Below, piece by piece: positions 52,228 to 62,195 of a stretch of DNA of 64,000 nucleotides. Both the position numbers and the translations under genes were made by a program. Location of the stretch: contig JBCCEW010000003.1 in the NCBI GenBank assembly GCA_039030075.1, forward strand, positions 278,345 through 342,344, written 5' to 3'. Source of the DNA: Myxococcota bacterium (GTDB taxonomy: Bacteria > Myxococcota_A > UBA9160 > SMWR01). The stretch's first letter is position 1; each line of letters starts with the position of its first letter. The notes beneath the pieces are model-generated. The model had not been told where the DNA came from. It searched no databases and saw only the letters and a list, made by a program, of their open reading frames with translations.

Positions 52228-54264
52228 ATGCGCCCGAGCGCCGAGCAGCTGATCAACCGCGAGCTCTCCTGGCTCGACTTCAACCGCCGCGTGCTCGAGC
52301 TCGCCCGGGACCCGGATCGCCCGGTCCTCGAGCGCGCGAAGTTCCTCGCGATCTTTTCCCAGAACCTGGACGAGTTCTTCCAGGTCCGGGTCTCGGACCT
52401 CCAGGATCTGGCGGAAGGCGCTGCGGAGTCGCCTTCCCCCGATGGGCTCACCCCGGGCGAGCAGCTGCGACGCATTCGAGAAGTGGTCCTCGAGCTGACC
52501 GCCCTCGCCCAGGACTGCTTCGATCACGAGCTGCGCCCGGCGCTGCGCGAGATCGGCCTCGAGATCGTGCGCTGGGAGGAGCTGTCGGCGGACGAGCAGA
52601 GCCGCTCGATCGCTCCCTTCGAAGAGCAGATCCAGCCGGTGCTGATCCCACTCGGTGTCGACCTGGCCCACCCCTTCCCCTTCGTGTCGGGCCTGTCGTT
52701 GTCGGTGGGTGCCTTCGTCCGCGCCGGCGACGGTTCCGGACGCCGCCTCGCGCGCGTGAAAGTGCCGCCCTTCCTCCCGCGCTGGTGGGAAATCGGCGAG
52801 GGGCGCTATGCGCCGGTGGAAGACGTGATCCGCGCCCACCTGCCGCGGCTGTTTCCCGAAGACGAGATCGACAGCGCCGCCTTCTTCCGTGTGACCCGCG
52901 ACGCCGACCTCGAACTCGGCGACCGCGGCGATCGCGGCGCCGGCGATCTGGTGCGGGCCGTCGAGGCCGGGCTGCGCCGGCGCATCCGGGCGAGTGACGC
53001 CGTGCGCCTCGAGGTGAGTGCCGATCTGGACGAGCGCATCGGCGACCTGCTGATCGACGAGCTCAAGCTCGACACCGACGAGGTCTACGTCACCGAGGGC
53101 CTGCTCGATCTCGGCGGACTCTGGGAACTCTTCGCGCGCGGCCCCGCCGAACACAAGGACGTGGCCTGGACACCGAAGGAAGTGCTGCGGTCGAAGCCCG
53201 GGCGCTCGGACCCCGACACCCTGTTCGGCGCGCTGCGCGCCCGTGACGTCCTGGTGCATCACCCCTACGAGAGCTTCGAAGGCTCGGTCGAAGCCTTCCT
53301 GTCGGCGGCGGCGAACGACCCGGCGGTGCGGGTGATCATGTCGACCCTCTATCGGACCGGCGGCTCCGAGAGCTCGATCGTCCAGGCCCTGCAGGGCGCG
53401 GCCTCGCGCGGCAAACAGATCGTCGTGTTGGTCGAGCTGCAGGCGCGCTTCGACGAGGCCGCGAACCTGGAACGGGCGCGCTCCCTCGAGCGCGCGGGCG
53501 CCCACGTGGTCTACGGCGTGCTCGGGTTGAAGACGCACGCGAAGCTCGCCTTCGTGGTGCGCGAGGAAGCCGGACGCCTGCGGCGCTACTGCCACGTCGG
53601 GACGGGCAACTACAACCCCGCCACGGCGCGCGTCTATGAAGATCTCGGACTCTTCACGAGCCGTGAAGACATCACCCGCGACGTCGCCGAGCTCTTCCAG
53701 CGACTCACCAGCGGGAGCGGGTCGCGTCACTACGAGCGCCTGCTGGTCGCCCCCGAAGACCTGCGACCGGGTCTCGTGGAACGCATCGCGGCGCAGGGCA
53801 AACCGGGTGGGCGTATCTTCGCGAAGATGAACGGTCTCTCGGATCCCGACCTCATCGGTGCGCTCTACGGCGCCGCGGCGGGCGGCGCGGAGATCGACCT
53901 GATCGTGCGCGGCATCTGCTGCCTGCGTCCGGGCGTCCCCGGGCTCTCCGAGAACATCCGGGTGCGTTCGGTCCTCGGCCGCTACCTCGAGCACTCCCGC
54001 CTGTACCGCTTCGGGGCCCCCGACGACGACGCCGAAACCTGGATCGGCTCGGCCGACTGGATGCAGCGCAACCTCGACCTGCGCGTGGAAGCGCTGGTAC
54101 CGGTCGAAGCCCCCGACCTCGCCCAGCGCATCGATCGCCTGATCGATACCTACCTCGACCCGAACGCAGACGTCTGGGAACTCGGACCCGACGGGAGCTG
54201 GAAGCGCAGCGGAGGCGAGGACGTCCAGGCGGCGGTGCGCACGGCGGTCCTCGACGAACGCTGA
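52228..54264 (+). CDS. ppk1: Polyphosphate kinase 1
   Basis: 678-aa PPK1 that builds inorganic polyphosphate from ATP at the membrane. N-terminal NRELSWLDFNRRVLELA and QNLDEFFQVRVSDL are family starts. The phospholipase-D-like catalytic half has His437 in GLKTHAK, the residue expected to be phosphorylated, and His456 in YCHVGTGNYNP. A further catalytic segment is DLIVRGICCLRPG, with WIGSADWMQRNLD near the end. Length fits (680-740). No exopolyphosphatase (ppx) is adjacent. Polyphosphate is tied to stress and motility in such bacteria. Confidence 0.96.
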   Translation: MRPSAEQLINRELSWLDFNRRVLELARDPDRPVLERAKFLAIFSQNLDEFFQVRVSDLQDLAEGAAESPSPDGLTPGEQLRRIREVVLELTALAQDCFDHELRPALREIGLEIVRWEELSADEQSRSIAPFEEQIQPVLIPLGVDLAHPFPFVSGLSLSVGAFVRAGDGSGRRLARVKVPPFLPRWWEIGEGRYAPVEDVIRAHLPRLFPEDEIDSAAFFRVTRDADLELGDRGDRGAGDLVRAVEAGLRRRIRASDAVRLEVSADLDERIGDLLIDELKLDTDEVYVTEGLLDLGGLWELFARGPAEHKDVAWTPKEVLRSKPGRSDPDTLFGALRARDVLVHHPYESFEGSVEAFLSAAANDPAVRVIMSTLYRTGGSESSIVQALQGAASRGKQIVVLVELQARFDEAANLERARSLERAGAHVVYGVLGLKTHAKLAFVVREEAGRLRRYCHVGTGNYNPATARVYEDLGLFTSREDITRDVAELFQRLTSGSGSRHYERLLVAPEDLRPGLVERIAAQGKPGGRIFAKMNGLSDPDLIGALYGAAAGGAEIDLIVRGICCLRPGVPGLSENIRVRSVLGRYLEHSRLYRFGAPDDDAETWIGSADWMQRNLDLRVEALVPVEAPDLAQRIDRLIDTYLDPNADVWELGPDGSWKRSGGEDVQAAVRTAVLDER

Positions 54265-54270
54265 GGCGCC

Positions 54271-55164
54271 CTACTCGAAGAGGGACTCGCTCTCGCTCGG
54301 GACCTCGGCGTCGTCCCCGTCGTCGGCGGGCGAGCGCAGTACGGCGGCCAGCGGTCGGGTCGTGCCGTCGAGGGTCCAGCCGCGGCGCTGGGCTTCGCGG
54401 TGGAGCGCCTCGATCCGGTCGTCGTCCATCGGATGGGTCGAGAGGTAGCTCTCGAGTTCGCCCCCGAACCCGGCGGTGAAGAGGTCGTCCGGGCCGCGCG
54501 TGAAGAAATCCGACGCGCCCGCCACGTGACCGTACTCGGCCTGCACGAGCGCGAGCCCGAAGCGATCGGCGTCGCTCTCCTGGTCGCGGTCGAAGCCGCG
54601 CTGGGTGACCTGAGCGGCGAGGTCGGCCAGGCCCGTGGCCACGTCTGCGCCACTCGAGCCGAGGGCCGCCGCGACGAAGGCCCAGGCCAGGCTGCGCCCG
54701 AGTCCGCGCAGGTGATCGCGCCCGGCGTAGTGGCCGAGCTCGTGACCCAGCACCAGCGCGAGTTCGTTTTCACTCTCGACGGCGTCGAGCAACCCGCTGG
54801 TCACCAGGATCGAGCCGCCCGGGAACGCCATCGCGTTCGGCTGGGGATCTTCGAGCACCCCGACGCGGAACGTGTACGGCGACTCGGGCGCGTGCGCGAG
54901 GAGCCGGTCGAGGAGCTCCTGGAGCGCCACGTCACGCGGCTCGCTTTCGCCCTCGGCGTCGGGCGCGAGCCAGTCCGCGGAGAAGATTCGGACTTCCCAG
55001 CTCGGAGGAAGCAGCGGAACCAACAGATCGATCGAGACCGCGACCACGGTCACGAACAGCACGGCGCCACCGACGAGGCCCCCCACCAGCACGAAGAACT
55101 CGCGGAGCGGGTGCTCCTTGCTGGTGTTGATGCCTTCTTCCGGAAGGCGCCCCTCGAACTCCAC
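54271..55164 (-). CDS. M48-family membrane metalloprotease
   Basis: 297 aa. One N-terminal transmembrane helix (about residues 25-50, EFFVLVGGLVGGAVLFVTVVAVSIDLLVPLLP), then a periplasmic M48 domain: zinc site HELGH in LVLGHELGHYAG (about 140-151), the third ligand Glu in RDQESDADRFGLAL, and FSTHPMDDDRI-type C-terminal helix (YLSTHPMDDDRIEALHREA). The layout is that of Oma1/BepA-like quality-control proteases without TPRs. It is the last of three adjoining genes with two YbjQ-like proteins; the gap is 3 bp. Confidence 0.92.
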   Translation of the reverse strand: MEFEGRLPEEGINTSKEHPLREFFVLVGGLVGGAVLFVTVVAVSIDLLVPLLPPSWEVRIFSADWLAPDAEGESEPRDVALQELLDRLLAHAPESPYTFRVGVLEDPQPNAMAFPGGSILVTSGLLDAVESENELALVLGHELGHYAGRDHLRGLGRSLAWAFVAAALGSSGADVATGLADLAAQVTQRGFDRDQESDADRFGLALVQAEYGHVAGASDFFTRGPDDLFTAGFGGELESYLSTHPMDDDRIEALHREAQRRGWTLDGTTRPLAAVLRSPADDGDDAEVPSESESLFE

Positions 55165-55167
55165 GCG

Positions 55168-55644
55168 CTAGGCGGGCTCGCGGCGCAGCCGCAGACCCGT
55201 CCCGAAGGCCAGCACTTCCACACCCGCGGTGGCCTTGCCCTGACGGCGAGAACTGGCCATGCGCGTCGTTTCGAGGCGCACGTTGACGATCGCCTGGAAG
55301 CCCCGCGACTGCGCGTGTTCCTTGCAACGCAGGAGCGCTTCGCGGCGGGCGCGGTCCAACAGCGACTCGTAGCTCTTGACGCGACCGCCGAAGACCATCC
55401 GCAAACCCGCCAGGAAGCGCTTGAAATGGTCGACGGAGACCACGACGCTGCCCGTCACCAGGTCGGAACGCTCGACGTCCCATCCCTTGGGTACCTGCTT
55501 GAAGGTCACCGCCGGCATGTTGCGCAGCTCGGCTTCGCGCGACCGAATGCTGCGGTAGTGGCTGCGTTCGATGAGTCGGCCCGAGATGTACGCCACCGCC
55601 AGCAGAGCGAGCGGCAGGACGAGCTGGATGATCAGCTCGATCAT
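55168..55644 (-). CDS. YbjQ-like domain with N-terminal membrane anchor
   Basis: 158 aa. One transmembrane helix at residues 4-25 (LIIQLVLPLALLAVAYISG), then a YbjQ/UPF0145-like domain (about 45-155): VTGSVVVSVDHFKRFLAGLRMVFGGRVKSYESLLDRARREALLR, ending FQAIVNVRLETTRMA... VEVLAFGTGL. The function of YbjQ domains is not known; they form pentamers. This copy has an anchor that the next gene lacks. Second gene of the three-gene unit; gaps of 2-3 bp. Confidence 0.85.
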   Translation of the reverse strand: MIELIIQLVLPLALLAVAYISGRLIERSHYRSIRSREAELRNMPAVTFKQVPKGWDVERSDLVTGSVVVSVDHFKRFLAGLRMVFGGRVKSYESLLDRARREALLRCKEHAQSRGFQAIVNVRLETTRMASSRRQGKATAGVEVLAFGTGLRLRREPA

Positions 55645-55646
55645 CT

Positions 55647-55961
55647 CTAGTCCACCTGAACGGCGGTGCCGTAGGCGAAGAGCTCGGCTGCACCTTGCGC
55701 CACCGACGACGTCGAGAAGCGCACGTTCACCACGGCGTTCGCGCCAAGGCTGCGCGCCTCTTCCATCATCCGCTCGAGCGCGTCCTCGCGACTCTCCTTG
55801 AGCAGTTCGGTGTAGCCCTTGAGCTCACCGCCGAAGATGTTCTTGAAGCTGGCCATCAGATCGCGGCCGATGTGCTTGGTGCGCACGGTGCTGCCGGAGA
55901 CCACGCCGAAGAACTTCGAGATCGTGCGGCCGGGAACCTGTTCGGTGTTGCTGATGATCAC
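55647..55961 (-). CDS. YbjQ/UPF0145 family protein
   Basis: 104-aa soluble YbjQ-like domain: VIISNTEQVPGRTISKFFGVVSGSTVRTKHIGRDLMASFKNIFGGELKGYTELLKESREDAL, with NAVVNVRFSTSSVA and FAYGTAVQV, closely matching the family core. GTG at 55961 with AGGAGG 8 nt upstream is clearly better than the upstream in-frame start. It is a paralogue of the following membrane-anchored gene and the first of the unit with the M48 protease. Confidence 0.92.
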   Translation of the reverse strand: MIISNTEQVPGRTISKFFGVVSGSTVRTKHIGRDLMASFKNIFGGELKGYTELLKESREDALERMMEEARSLGANAVVNVRFSTSSVAQGAAELFAYGTAVQVD

Positions 55962-56033
55962 GGAAACCCCTCCTCTTGCCGAATGTACATCGGCCAAGCG
56001 GACGGGCGCGTTGAGGTTTTGGCCCGGCCGCGC

Positions 56034-57005
56034 TCAGGCGCCAGCGCCCAGCGACGGCCGACCCGGCGACCCCGGCGGGAGGTCGAGCGCCGCGCAACCG
56101 GGGGCGAAAGGCACCGGTTTCCCTTCCAGCCAGGCTGCGAGCATCTCGTTGACCCGTTCGGGCTCGTCCTGCTGCACCCAATGGGAGGCGTCGGGCAGGT
56201 AGCGAAGGGTCAGATCGGGGACGTGACGCTCGGTGCCGAAGGTGGTGGCGAGGGTGAGCGCGATGTCCTGGACCCCCCAGACGAAGAGGGTGGGGATCTC
56301 GATCCGCGGGATCCCACGCGCCGCGAGTCGGCGGCTGCCCCCACCGCGAATCAGCGCCCGGTAGTAGTTCACCATCGCCGTCCGTGCGCCCGGCTGCGCG
56401 GCCGACGCGCGGTAGGTCTCGCAGACGGCATCCGGGAACTGTTCGGGGTGGGCGCAGGTGCGGCGGAAGGCCTCGGCGACGAACGCGCAGTCGTCGCGAC
56501 CGAGCACCCACTCGGGAATCCGCGGTAGCTGGAAGAAGAGCATGTACCAGGAACGCCGGAGTTGGGCGAACGACACGCGCTCCCGGAAGGCGGCCGGGTG
56601 GGGCACGTTGAAGATCGCGAGGCGGTCGAGGGGCAGGCGCCCGTGCATGGCGAAGGCCCAGGCGATGATCGCCCCCCAATCGTGGGCCAGCAGGGTGACC
56701 TCGCGCGCTCCGGACGCTTCGATGAGCCCGGCGACGTCCTCCATCAGCGCCTCGAGGGCGTAGTCCTGCATGCGGGGCGGACGTTCGGTATCGCCGTAGC
56801 CGCGCAGGTCCGGCGCCCAGGCGCGAAACCCCTGGGCAGCCAGCAGGGGCAGCTGATGCCGCCAGGAGTACCAGCTCTCGGGAAAGCCGTGGAGGCACAG
56901 GGCCAGCCGGTCGCCCTCGCCGCAGCTGGCGACGTGGAAATCGAGCTCGTTCGCGCGAACGGTTTCGTGGCGGATCGCGGGATCGACGTACTCGGGGGCC
57001 GGCAC
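56034..57005 (-). CDS. Alpha/beta hydrolase (epoxide hydrolase type)
   Basis: 323-aa hydrolase. HGFPESWYSWRHQLPLLA has the oxyanion HGFP. The nucleophile is an Asp, LLAHDWGAIIAWAF (about residue 107), as in soluble epoxide hydrolases and haloalkane dehalogenases. The acid is in VWGVQDIAL and the His in PDASHWVQQDEPE. The cap domain has Trp/Tyr (RRSWYMLFFQLPRIPE; NYYRALIR), the latter Tyr fitting epoxide-ring opening, so epoxide hydrolase is more likely than dehalogenase. GTG start with TACCCT 6 nt upstream and no Shine-Dalgarno. Diverges from the surA-like gene. Confidence 0.88.
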   Translation of the reverse strand: MPAPEYVDPAIRHETVRANELDFHVASCGEGDRLALCLHGFPESWYSWRHQLPLLAAQGFRAWAPDLRGYGDTERPPRMQDYALEALMEDVAGLIEASGAREVTLLAHDWGAIIAWAFAMHGRLPLDRLAIFNVPHPAAFRERVSFAQLRRSWYMLFFQLPRIPEWVLGRDDCAFVAEAFRRTCAHPEQFPDAVCETYRASAAQPGARTAMVNYYRALIRGGGSRRLAARGIPRIEIPTLFVWGVQDIALTLATTFGTERHVPDLTLRYLPDASHWVQQDEPERVNEMLAAWLEGKPVPFAPGCAALDLPPGSPGRPSLGAGA

Positions 57006-57011
57006 GCCAGG

Positions 57012-57017
57012 AGGGTA
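57012..57017 (-). promoter_or_regulatory. -10 element for the epoxide hydrolase gene (leaderless type)
   Basis: TACCCT on the minus strand ending 6 nt before the GTG at 57005; gap CCTGGC. Confidence 0.45.
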
Positions 57018-57076
57018 GGCCCTGGCAGGCCCGGCGCGAGCACACCCGCCGGAACGACCGGGCGGGGCGGTGCCGT

Positions 57077-57082
57077 TATGCT
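57077..57082 (+). promoter_or_regulatory. -10 element for the surA-like/uvrA operon (leaderless type)
   Basis: TATGCT ending 6 nt before the GTG at 57089; gap CTGGCC. Faces the divergent epoxide hydrolase promoter across about 60 bp. Confidence 0.45.
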
Positions 57083-57088
57083 CTGGCC

Positions 57089-58153
57089 GTGCTCGGATCC
57101 CGCTCGCTCACCCCCTGGTTCCGCCTCGGCGCGCTCTCCGCGCTGTGCGCCTGGCTCGGCCTGGTCGCCCTCCCGGCCCAGGGCGCCGAGGAGCTGATCG
57201 ACGGCATCGCGGCCCAGGTCGACGACCGCATCGTGCTCGTCTCCGAGGTGCTGCGCGCCGTGGCGCCCCAGGAAGAGGCGATGCGGCGGGCCGGCGCCCC
57301 GCCCGACGCAATCGCGAAGCTCCGGGCCGACGGCCTCGAGCGGCTGATCGAGTCGCGGCTGCTCGAAGCCCGTATCGCCCGCATCGACCTGTCCGCGAGC
57401 GACGAGGAGATCGACCAGACCATCCAGGGCATCGCCGCCGAGAACGGTCTGAGCCTCGAACAGCTCTACGCGAGCGTCGTGTTCCACGGCCTGTCGGTCG
57501 AAGAGTACCGCCGCCAGATCAAGCACGACTTCGAGCGACGCAACCTGGTGAACGCGGTGCTCGGTCCGCGGGTGAACGTGGAAGAGAGCGAAGTGCGCGC
57601 GCTCTACAGCCAGCGCTACGCCGACCAGCCCCAGGGCGGGCTCTCGGTCCGGGTCCGACAGATCCTGCGCGCCTACGGCGGCCCCACCCAGCGCACCGAA
57701 GCCGTCGCCTGTCAGGAAACCCGCGATGCACGCGCTCGCGTCGTCAAAGGAGGCGAAGCCTTCGAGACGGTGGCGGCCGAGGTCTCGGAAGTCGCGCCGC
57801 GCGACGGAGGCGACATCGGGTGGTTGCCCCTCGACGCGGTCGCGAGCTGGATGCGCGAAGCGTTGGCACCCCTCGAAACCGGCGAAGTCAGCGGCGTGAT
57901 CGTGCTGCCCTTCGGGTGCGCGGTGCTGCAGCTCGTCGAGCAGCGCGAGCTCGAACCCGTCACCTTCGCCCAGGCCGAGCCCGCGCTCACGCGAGAGCTC
58001 TACGAATCGAAGCTCGAGACCGAGTACCGGAGCTGGCTCGAGGAGCTGCGCGAGCTGAGTTACATCGAACGGCGCGGGTACTTCGCCGACGCGGCGCGCT
58101 TCGGAGAGCGCACCTTCCCGATCGGTCCCGACGAAGACGACGACGACCGGTGA
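57089..58153 (+). CDS. SurA-like periplasmic peptidyl-prolyl isomerase
   Basis: 354 aa. Signal peptide ([21 protein letters not shown], cut near residue 33). The N-terminal chaperone module (about 34-190: [21 protein letters not shown], typical SurA_N start) is followed by one PpiC parvulin domain (about 190-290; [10 protein letters not shown]... [12 protein letters not shown]... [17 protein letters not shown]). E. coli SurA has two parvulin domains; this has one, like many Myxococcota/deltaproteobacterial SurA homologues. It would escort outer-membrane proteins. The stop overlaps the uvrA start (GTGA), so a periplasmic chaperone and a DNA repair gene are co-translated. Confidence 0.88.
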   Translation: MLGSRSLTPWFRLGALSALCAWLGLVALPAQGAEELIDGIAAQVDDRIVLVSEVLRAVAPQEEAMRRAGAPPDAIAKLRADGLERLIESRLLEARIARIDLSASDEEIDQTIQGIAAENGLSLEQLYASVVFHGLSVEEYRRQIKHDFERRNLVNAVLGPRVNVEESEVRALYSQRYADQPQGGLSVRVRQILRAYGGPTQRTEAVACQETRDARARVVKGGEAFETVAAEVSEVAPRDGGDIGWLPLDAVASWMREALAPLETGEVSGVIVLPFGCAVLQLVEQRELEPVTFAQAEPALTRELYESKLETEYRSWLEELRELSYIERRGYFADAARFGERTFPIGPDEDDDDR

Positions 58154-60990
58154 CGCCCGAGCGGGGCGGCCCGGACGCGATCGAGATTCGCGGCGCCCGC
58201 GAGCACAACCTCGCCGGCTTCGACCTGCGGATCCCGCGCAACCGGCTCGTGGTCATCACCGGTCTCTCGGGATCGGGAAAGTCGAGCCTGGCCTTCGACA
58301 CGATCTACGCGGAAGGACAGCGGCGCTACGTCGAGAGCCTGTCGGCCTACGCCCGACAGTTCCTCGACCAGATGCAGAAGCCCGACGTCGACGCGATCGA
58401 CGGCCTCTCGCCGGCGATCGCGATCGAGCAGCGCACGACCAGCCGCAATCCGCGCTCGACCGTCGGCACCGCCACCGAGATCTACGACCACCTGCGCCTG
58501 CTCTACGCCCGCGCGGGCACGCCCACCTGCCCCGACTGCGCGCTGCCGATCGCCCGCCAGACCGTCGACCAGATGACCGACCGCGTTCTCACCCTCGGTA
58601 CAGGGGTGCGGGTCGACGTAATGGCGCCGGTAGTGCGCGACCGCAAGGGCCAGTACAAGCGCGAGCTCGCCCAGTTCCGCCGCAAGGGCTTCGTGCGCGC
58701 GCGCATCGACGGCGAGATCCACTCCCTCGAAGACGACCTCTCGCTCTCGCGCTCGGCGCGCCACGACATCGAGATCGTCGTCGACCGGATCACGGTGAAG
58801 GAAGCCGTGCGCGGGCGTCTCCACGAGTCGCTGGGTACGGCGTTGAAGCTCGCCGACGGACTCGCCCTGGTGGTCGGCCCCGACGAGGAGTGGCTGCTCT
58901 CCGAGAAGAACGCCTGTCCGAGCTGCGGCTTCTCGATGCCCGAGCTCGCGCCGCGCAGCTTCTCGTTCAACAGCCCCCATGGCGCCTGCTCCGCCTGTGA
59001 CGGTCTGGGGACGCGGGCCGAGTTCGTCCAGGAACGCGTGGTACCGGATCCGTCGCTCCCGCTCGGCGCCGGCGCGATCGCACCCTGGTCGGGGAAGGCG
59101 TCGCCGCGCTACTACCGCGCCCTGCTCGAGGCTCTCGCGGAACACTACCAGGTGTCGCTCGAAACGCCCTGGGGGTCGCTCCCGAAGCGCGTGCAGCGCG
59201 GCATCCTCGAGGGCACGGGTGCGCCCGAGCTCGTCGTCGACGTCCCGCGGCGGCGTCGCGTGCAACGCGTCGCGCTCCCCTGGCATGGCATCCTCGACGA
59301 ACTCGAGCGCCGTTTCCGCGAGGGCGACGAGAGCCATCGCGAGGGCCTGGCACGTTTCCGCAGCGATCTTCCCTGCCCCACCTGCGAGGGCAGCCGACTG
59401 CGCCCCGAGGCCCGCAGCGTTTTCCTCGGCGGTCGCCCGATCGACGCCCTGTGTGGGTTGCCGATCGGCGAGCTCGCGCGCTGGCTCGGTGGTCTCGAGC
59501 TCGAAGCCCGCCAGAGCGCGATCGCCGATCGCGTCCTGCGCGAGATCCGTGACCGCCTGGGTTTCCTCGAAGACGTGGGGCTCGGCTACCTGACCCTCGA
59601 CCGTCCGAGCAACTCCCTCTCGGGGGGCGAGGGACAACGCATCCGGCTGGCCACCCAGGTCGGGGCTCATCTGCTGGGCGTCCTCTACATCCTCGACGAA
59701 CCCTCGATCGGGCTCCACCCGCGCGACAACCAGCGCCTGCTCGCCAGCCTCGAGCGACTCCGCGACCAGGGCAACTCGGTGCTCGTCGTGGAGCACGACG
59801 ACGAAACGATCCGGCGCGCCGACTGGGTCGTCGACCTCGGTCCCGGCGCGGGGGTGCATGGCGGTCACGTCGTCGCCGAAGGGACCCCGGAGGCGATCGC
59901 CGCCGCGGACGATTCCCCGACCGGCGCGTATCTCTCGGGCCGACGCAGCGTGCCCGTCCCGTCGCGGCGAAGGCCGCCGGGCAAGCGTGCGCTGGTCCTC
60001 ACCGGCTGCGCCGAGAACAACCTGAAGGACGTCACCCTGCGCGTCCCTCTGGGCTGCTTCAGCGTCGTAACCGGTGTCTCGGGCTCCGGGAAGTCCACCC
60101 TGATCAACGACACGCTGCATCGGGCGCTCGCCGCGAACCTCCACGCCGCGCTCCAACGGCCCGGGCGACACGCGCGGATGTCGGGCCACGAGGAGCTCGA
60201 CAAGGTGATCGCCGTCGACCAGGCGCCGATCGGGCGCACCCCGCGCAGCAACCCCGCGACCTACAGCGGCGCCTTCGATGCGATCCGTCGCGTCTTCCAT
60301 CAGATCCCGGAAGCGCGGCTGCGCGGCTACGGCCCCGGGCGCTTCTCGTTCAACGTGAAGGGCGGTCGCTGCGAAGCGTGTCAGGGCGACGGCACCCTGC
60401 GCATCGAGATGCACTTCCTGCCCGACCACTTCGTGCCCTGCGAGGTGTGTCGCGGCCGTCGCTACAACCCGGAAACCCTCGAGATCCGCTACCACGACCA
60501 CAGCATCGCCGACGTGCTCGCGTCGAGCGTCGAACAGGCGCTCGTCCTCTTCGAGAACGTGCCGGCGGTGCGACGTCCCCTCGAGGCGCTGCGCGACGTC
60601 GGGCTCGGCTACCTGGCGCTCGGCCAGTCGGCAACGACGCTCTCCGGGGGCGAGGCCCAGCGCGTGAAGCTGGCGCGGGAACTCTCGCGCAAGGCGACGG
60701 GCAACACCCTCTACCTGCTCGATGAGCCGACGACCGGCCTGCACACCGCCGACGTCGAGCAGCTGCTCCGCGTGCTGTCCTCCCTCGTCGACAAGGGCAA
60801 CACGGTGCTCGTGATCGAGCACCACCCCGACGTCGTGAAGACCGCCGACCATGTCATCGATCTCGGCCCCGAAGGCGGGGAGAAGGGCGGTGAGATCGTG
60901 GTGGAGGGCACGCCCGAGACCGTCGCCCAGCACCCCATGAGCCACACCGGTCGCGCACTCGCCCCGCTGCTCTTCGGCGCCGACGGCTAG
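58150..60990 (+). CDS. uvrA: Excinuclease ABC subunit A
   Basis: 946-aa damage-recognition ATPase of nucleotide excision repair. Two ABC modules: Walker [10 protein letters not shown] (residues 38-46) and GVSGSGKST (642-650); signatures [12 protein letters not shown] (about 490) and [12 protein letters not shown] (about 832). Zinc modules are CPSC-x(19)-CSAC and CEAC-x(19)-CEVC, which frame the DNA-contact inserts. The Q-loop and H-loop segments ([22 protein letters not shown]) are intact. Start is GTG at 58150 in the stop of the surA-like gene; the earlier in-frame sequence is an out-of-frame reading of that gene. Works with UvrB/UvrC and with Mfd encoded upstream. Confidence 0.97.
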   Translation: MTPERGGPDAIEIRGAREHNLAGFDLRIPRNRLVVITGLSGSGKSSLAFDTIYAEGQRRYVESLSAYARQFLDQMQKPDVDAIDGLSPAIAIEQRTTSRNPRSTVGTATEIYDHLRLLYARAGTPTCPDCALPIARQTVDQMTDRVLTLGTGVRVDVMAPVVRDRKGQYKRELAQFRRKGFVRARIDGEIHSLEDDLSLSRSARHDIEIVVDRITVKEAVRGRLHESLGTALKLADGLALVVGPDEEWLLSEKNACPSCGFSMPELAPRSFSFNSPHGACSACDGLGTRAEFVQERVVPDPSLPLGAGAIAPWSGKASPRYYRALLEALAEHYQVSLETPWGSLPKRVQRGILEGTGAPELVVDVPRRRRVQRVALPWHGILDELERRFREGDESHREGLARFRSDLPCPTCEGSRLRPEARSVFLGGRPIDALCGLPIGELARWLGGLELEARQSAIADRVLREIRDRLGFLEDVGLGYLTLDRPSNSLSGGEGQRIRLATQVGAHLLGVLYILDEPSIGLHPRDNQRLLASLERLRDQGNSVLVVEHDDETIRRADWVVDLGPGAGVHGGHVVAEGTPEAIAAADDSPTGAYLSGRRSVPVPSRRRPPGKRALVLTGCAENNLKDVTLRVPLGCFSVVTGVSGSGKSTLINDTLHRALAANLHAALQRPGRHARMSGHEELDKVIAVDQAPIGRTPRSNPATYSGAFDAIRRVFHQIPEARLRGYGPGRFSFNVKGGRCEACQGDGTLRIEMHFLPDHFVPCEVCRGRRYNPETLEIRYHDHSIADVLASSVEQALVLFENVPAVRRPLEALRDVGLGYLALGQSATTLSGGEAQRVKLARELSRKATGNTLYLLDEPTTGLHTADVEQLLRVLSSLVDKGNTVLVIEHHPDVVKTADHVIDLGPEGGEKGGEIVVEGTPETVAQHPMSHTGRALAPLLFGADG

Positions 60991-61021
60991 CGGCGGCGGA
61001 CCCTCACCCGAGACACGCGCG

Positions 61022-62104
61022 TCAGGGCCGCACGACGTAGAACGCGTTGACCGGGTGGCCCAGGTCGAGGGGTTCGAACGCGGTGAAGCCGGCCTCCGCC
61101 GTCATCTGCCGCGCCAGCTCCTCGTGGAAACCGAGCGTGCCGAGGCCCAGGCCGTCGGGCGCCGACAGCGAGGACGACAAGCAGGTGAGCACCGAGGTGC
61201 CGTACATGAGCGCGGCCATCGGGTTCTGCTCGACGTTCGCCTCGTAGCCGTCCTTCGCCTTGATGTCCGCGATCAGCCAGACACCGTCGGGAGACAGGCT
61301 CGCCGCGATCTGATCGATGACGCCGCCGGGGTCGGTCATGTCGTGGAGGCAGTCGAAGGTGGTGACGAAGCCGAAGCGCGCGTCTTGCGGCAGCGGGTCC
61401 TTCGCCGCGTCATGGAAGGTCACGTTCGAGACGCCTGCGATGCGCAGGTTCTCGGCGGCGCGCTCCAACGCATACTGGGAGATCTCGTAGCCGTGGAAGT
61501 CGGACGCGGGGTAGGCCTTCGCCATCTCGATCAACGCCACGCCGGCGCCGCAGCCGACGTCGGCCACGGCGACTCCCTTGTCGAGGGCCGGGACCAGCCC
61601 ATCGATCCGGGGCAGGGCGAGCGGCACCAGCAGCGTGCGGAACCAGGGGGCGAAGCCGCGCTCGACGCCTGCGGCACCCCCGGGACCGAGTGCATCGTAG
61701 TCGAGACCGAGCCCCGTGCGGAACGCGTCGGGGAGCTTGTCGATCACCGCGATGGTCTCGGGCAGCGACGAGAACATCCCGCAGCCGAACGCCGGGTGGT
61801 TCTCGTCGGCGAGCACCGCGGCGCCTTCCGCCGAGAGGGCGAAGCGACCCTCGCCCTCGTGTTCGAGGACGCCCGCAGCGCCCTGCTGGTGCAACCACTC
61901 GCGCACCCAGCGCTCGTGCAGCCCGGTGCGGCGCGCGAGTTCCTCGGAGGTCGCGGGGCCCTCGTTCGCCAGCTCCCGATACAGGCCCAGGCGATCGCCC
62001 AGGCAGATCATCGCCGAGGTCATCGCGCCCTGGAGCGAACCGAAGATCTGCTTCGAGAAGATCTTCAGGCGATCCGGGTCGAGGGTAGGGGCTGATCCGC
62101 TCAT
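61022..62104 (-). CDS. SAM methyltransferase with winged-helix N-terminus
   Basis: 360 aa. Residues 25-95 form a dimerisation/winged-helix region (YRELANEGPATSEELARRTGLHERWVREWL) like that of plant-type O-methyltransferases and arsenite/Rv-type methyltransferases. The SAM domain has VAVADVGCGAGVALIEMAKAYP (about residues 172-193), then FHGYEIS, FVTTFDCLHDMTDP and GVWLIADIKA. The C-terminal GFHEELARQMTAEAGFTAFEPL is typical. Substrate unknown (O- or C-methyl transfer). ATG at 62104 with GGAGG upstream; an ATG further up at 62236 is less likely. Confidence 0.88.
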   Translation of the reverse strand: MSGSAPTLDPDRLKIFSKQIFGSLQGAMTSAMICLGDRLGLYRELANEGPATSEELARRTGLHERWVREWLHQQGAAGVLEHEGEGRFALSAEGAAVLADENHPAFGCGMFSSLPETIAVIDKLPDAFRTGLGLDYDALGPGGAAGVERGFAPWFRTLLVPLALPRIDGLVPALDKGVAVADVGCGAGVALIEMAKAYPASDFHGYEISQYALERAAENLRIAGVSNVTFHDAAKDPLPQDARFGFVTTFDCLHDMTDPGGVIDQIAASLSPDGVWLIADIKAKDGYEANVEQNPMAALMYGTSVLTCLSSSLSAPDGLGLGTLGFHEELARQMTAEAGFTAFEPLDLGHPVNAFYVVRP

Positions 62105-62195
62105 CACAGGGTCCTCCGGAGTGGCAGCATACCGTCGGAGCAGAGGGTCGCGCGCGGTTGGCGCCCGGGCCGCGCTTGGACCATCGTTGCGCGCC

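Noticed and set aside
51691..53994. 767-codon open frame antisense to the GT2 and ppk genes
   Set aside because: High-GC shadow; both sense genes have complete catalytic motifs.
58060..60945. 961-codon open frame antisense to uvrA
   Set aside because: In 70% GC DNA the strand opposite a real gene is often open. It has no family features, an unnatural composition, and uvrA on the other strand is unmistakable.
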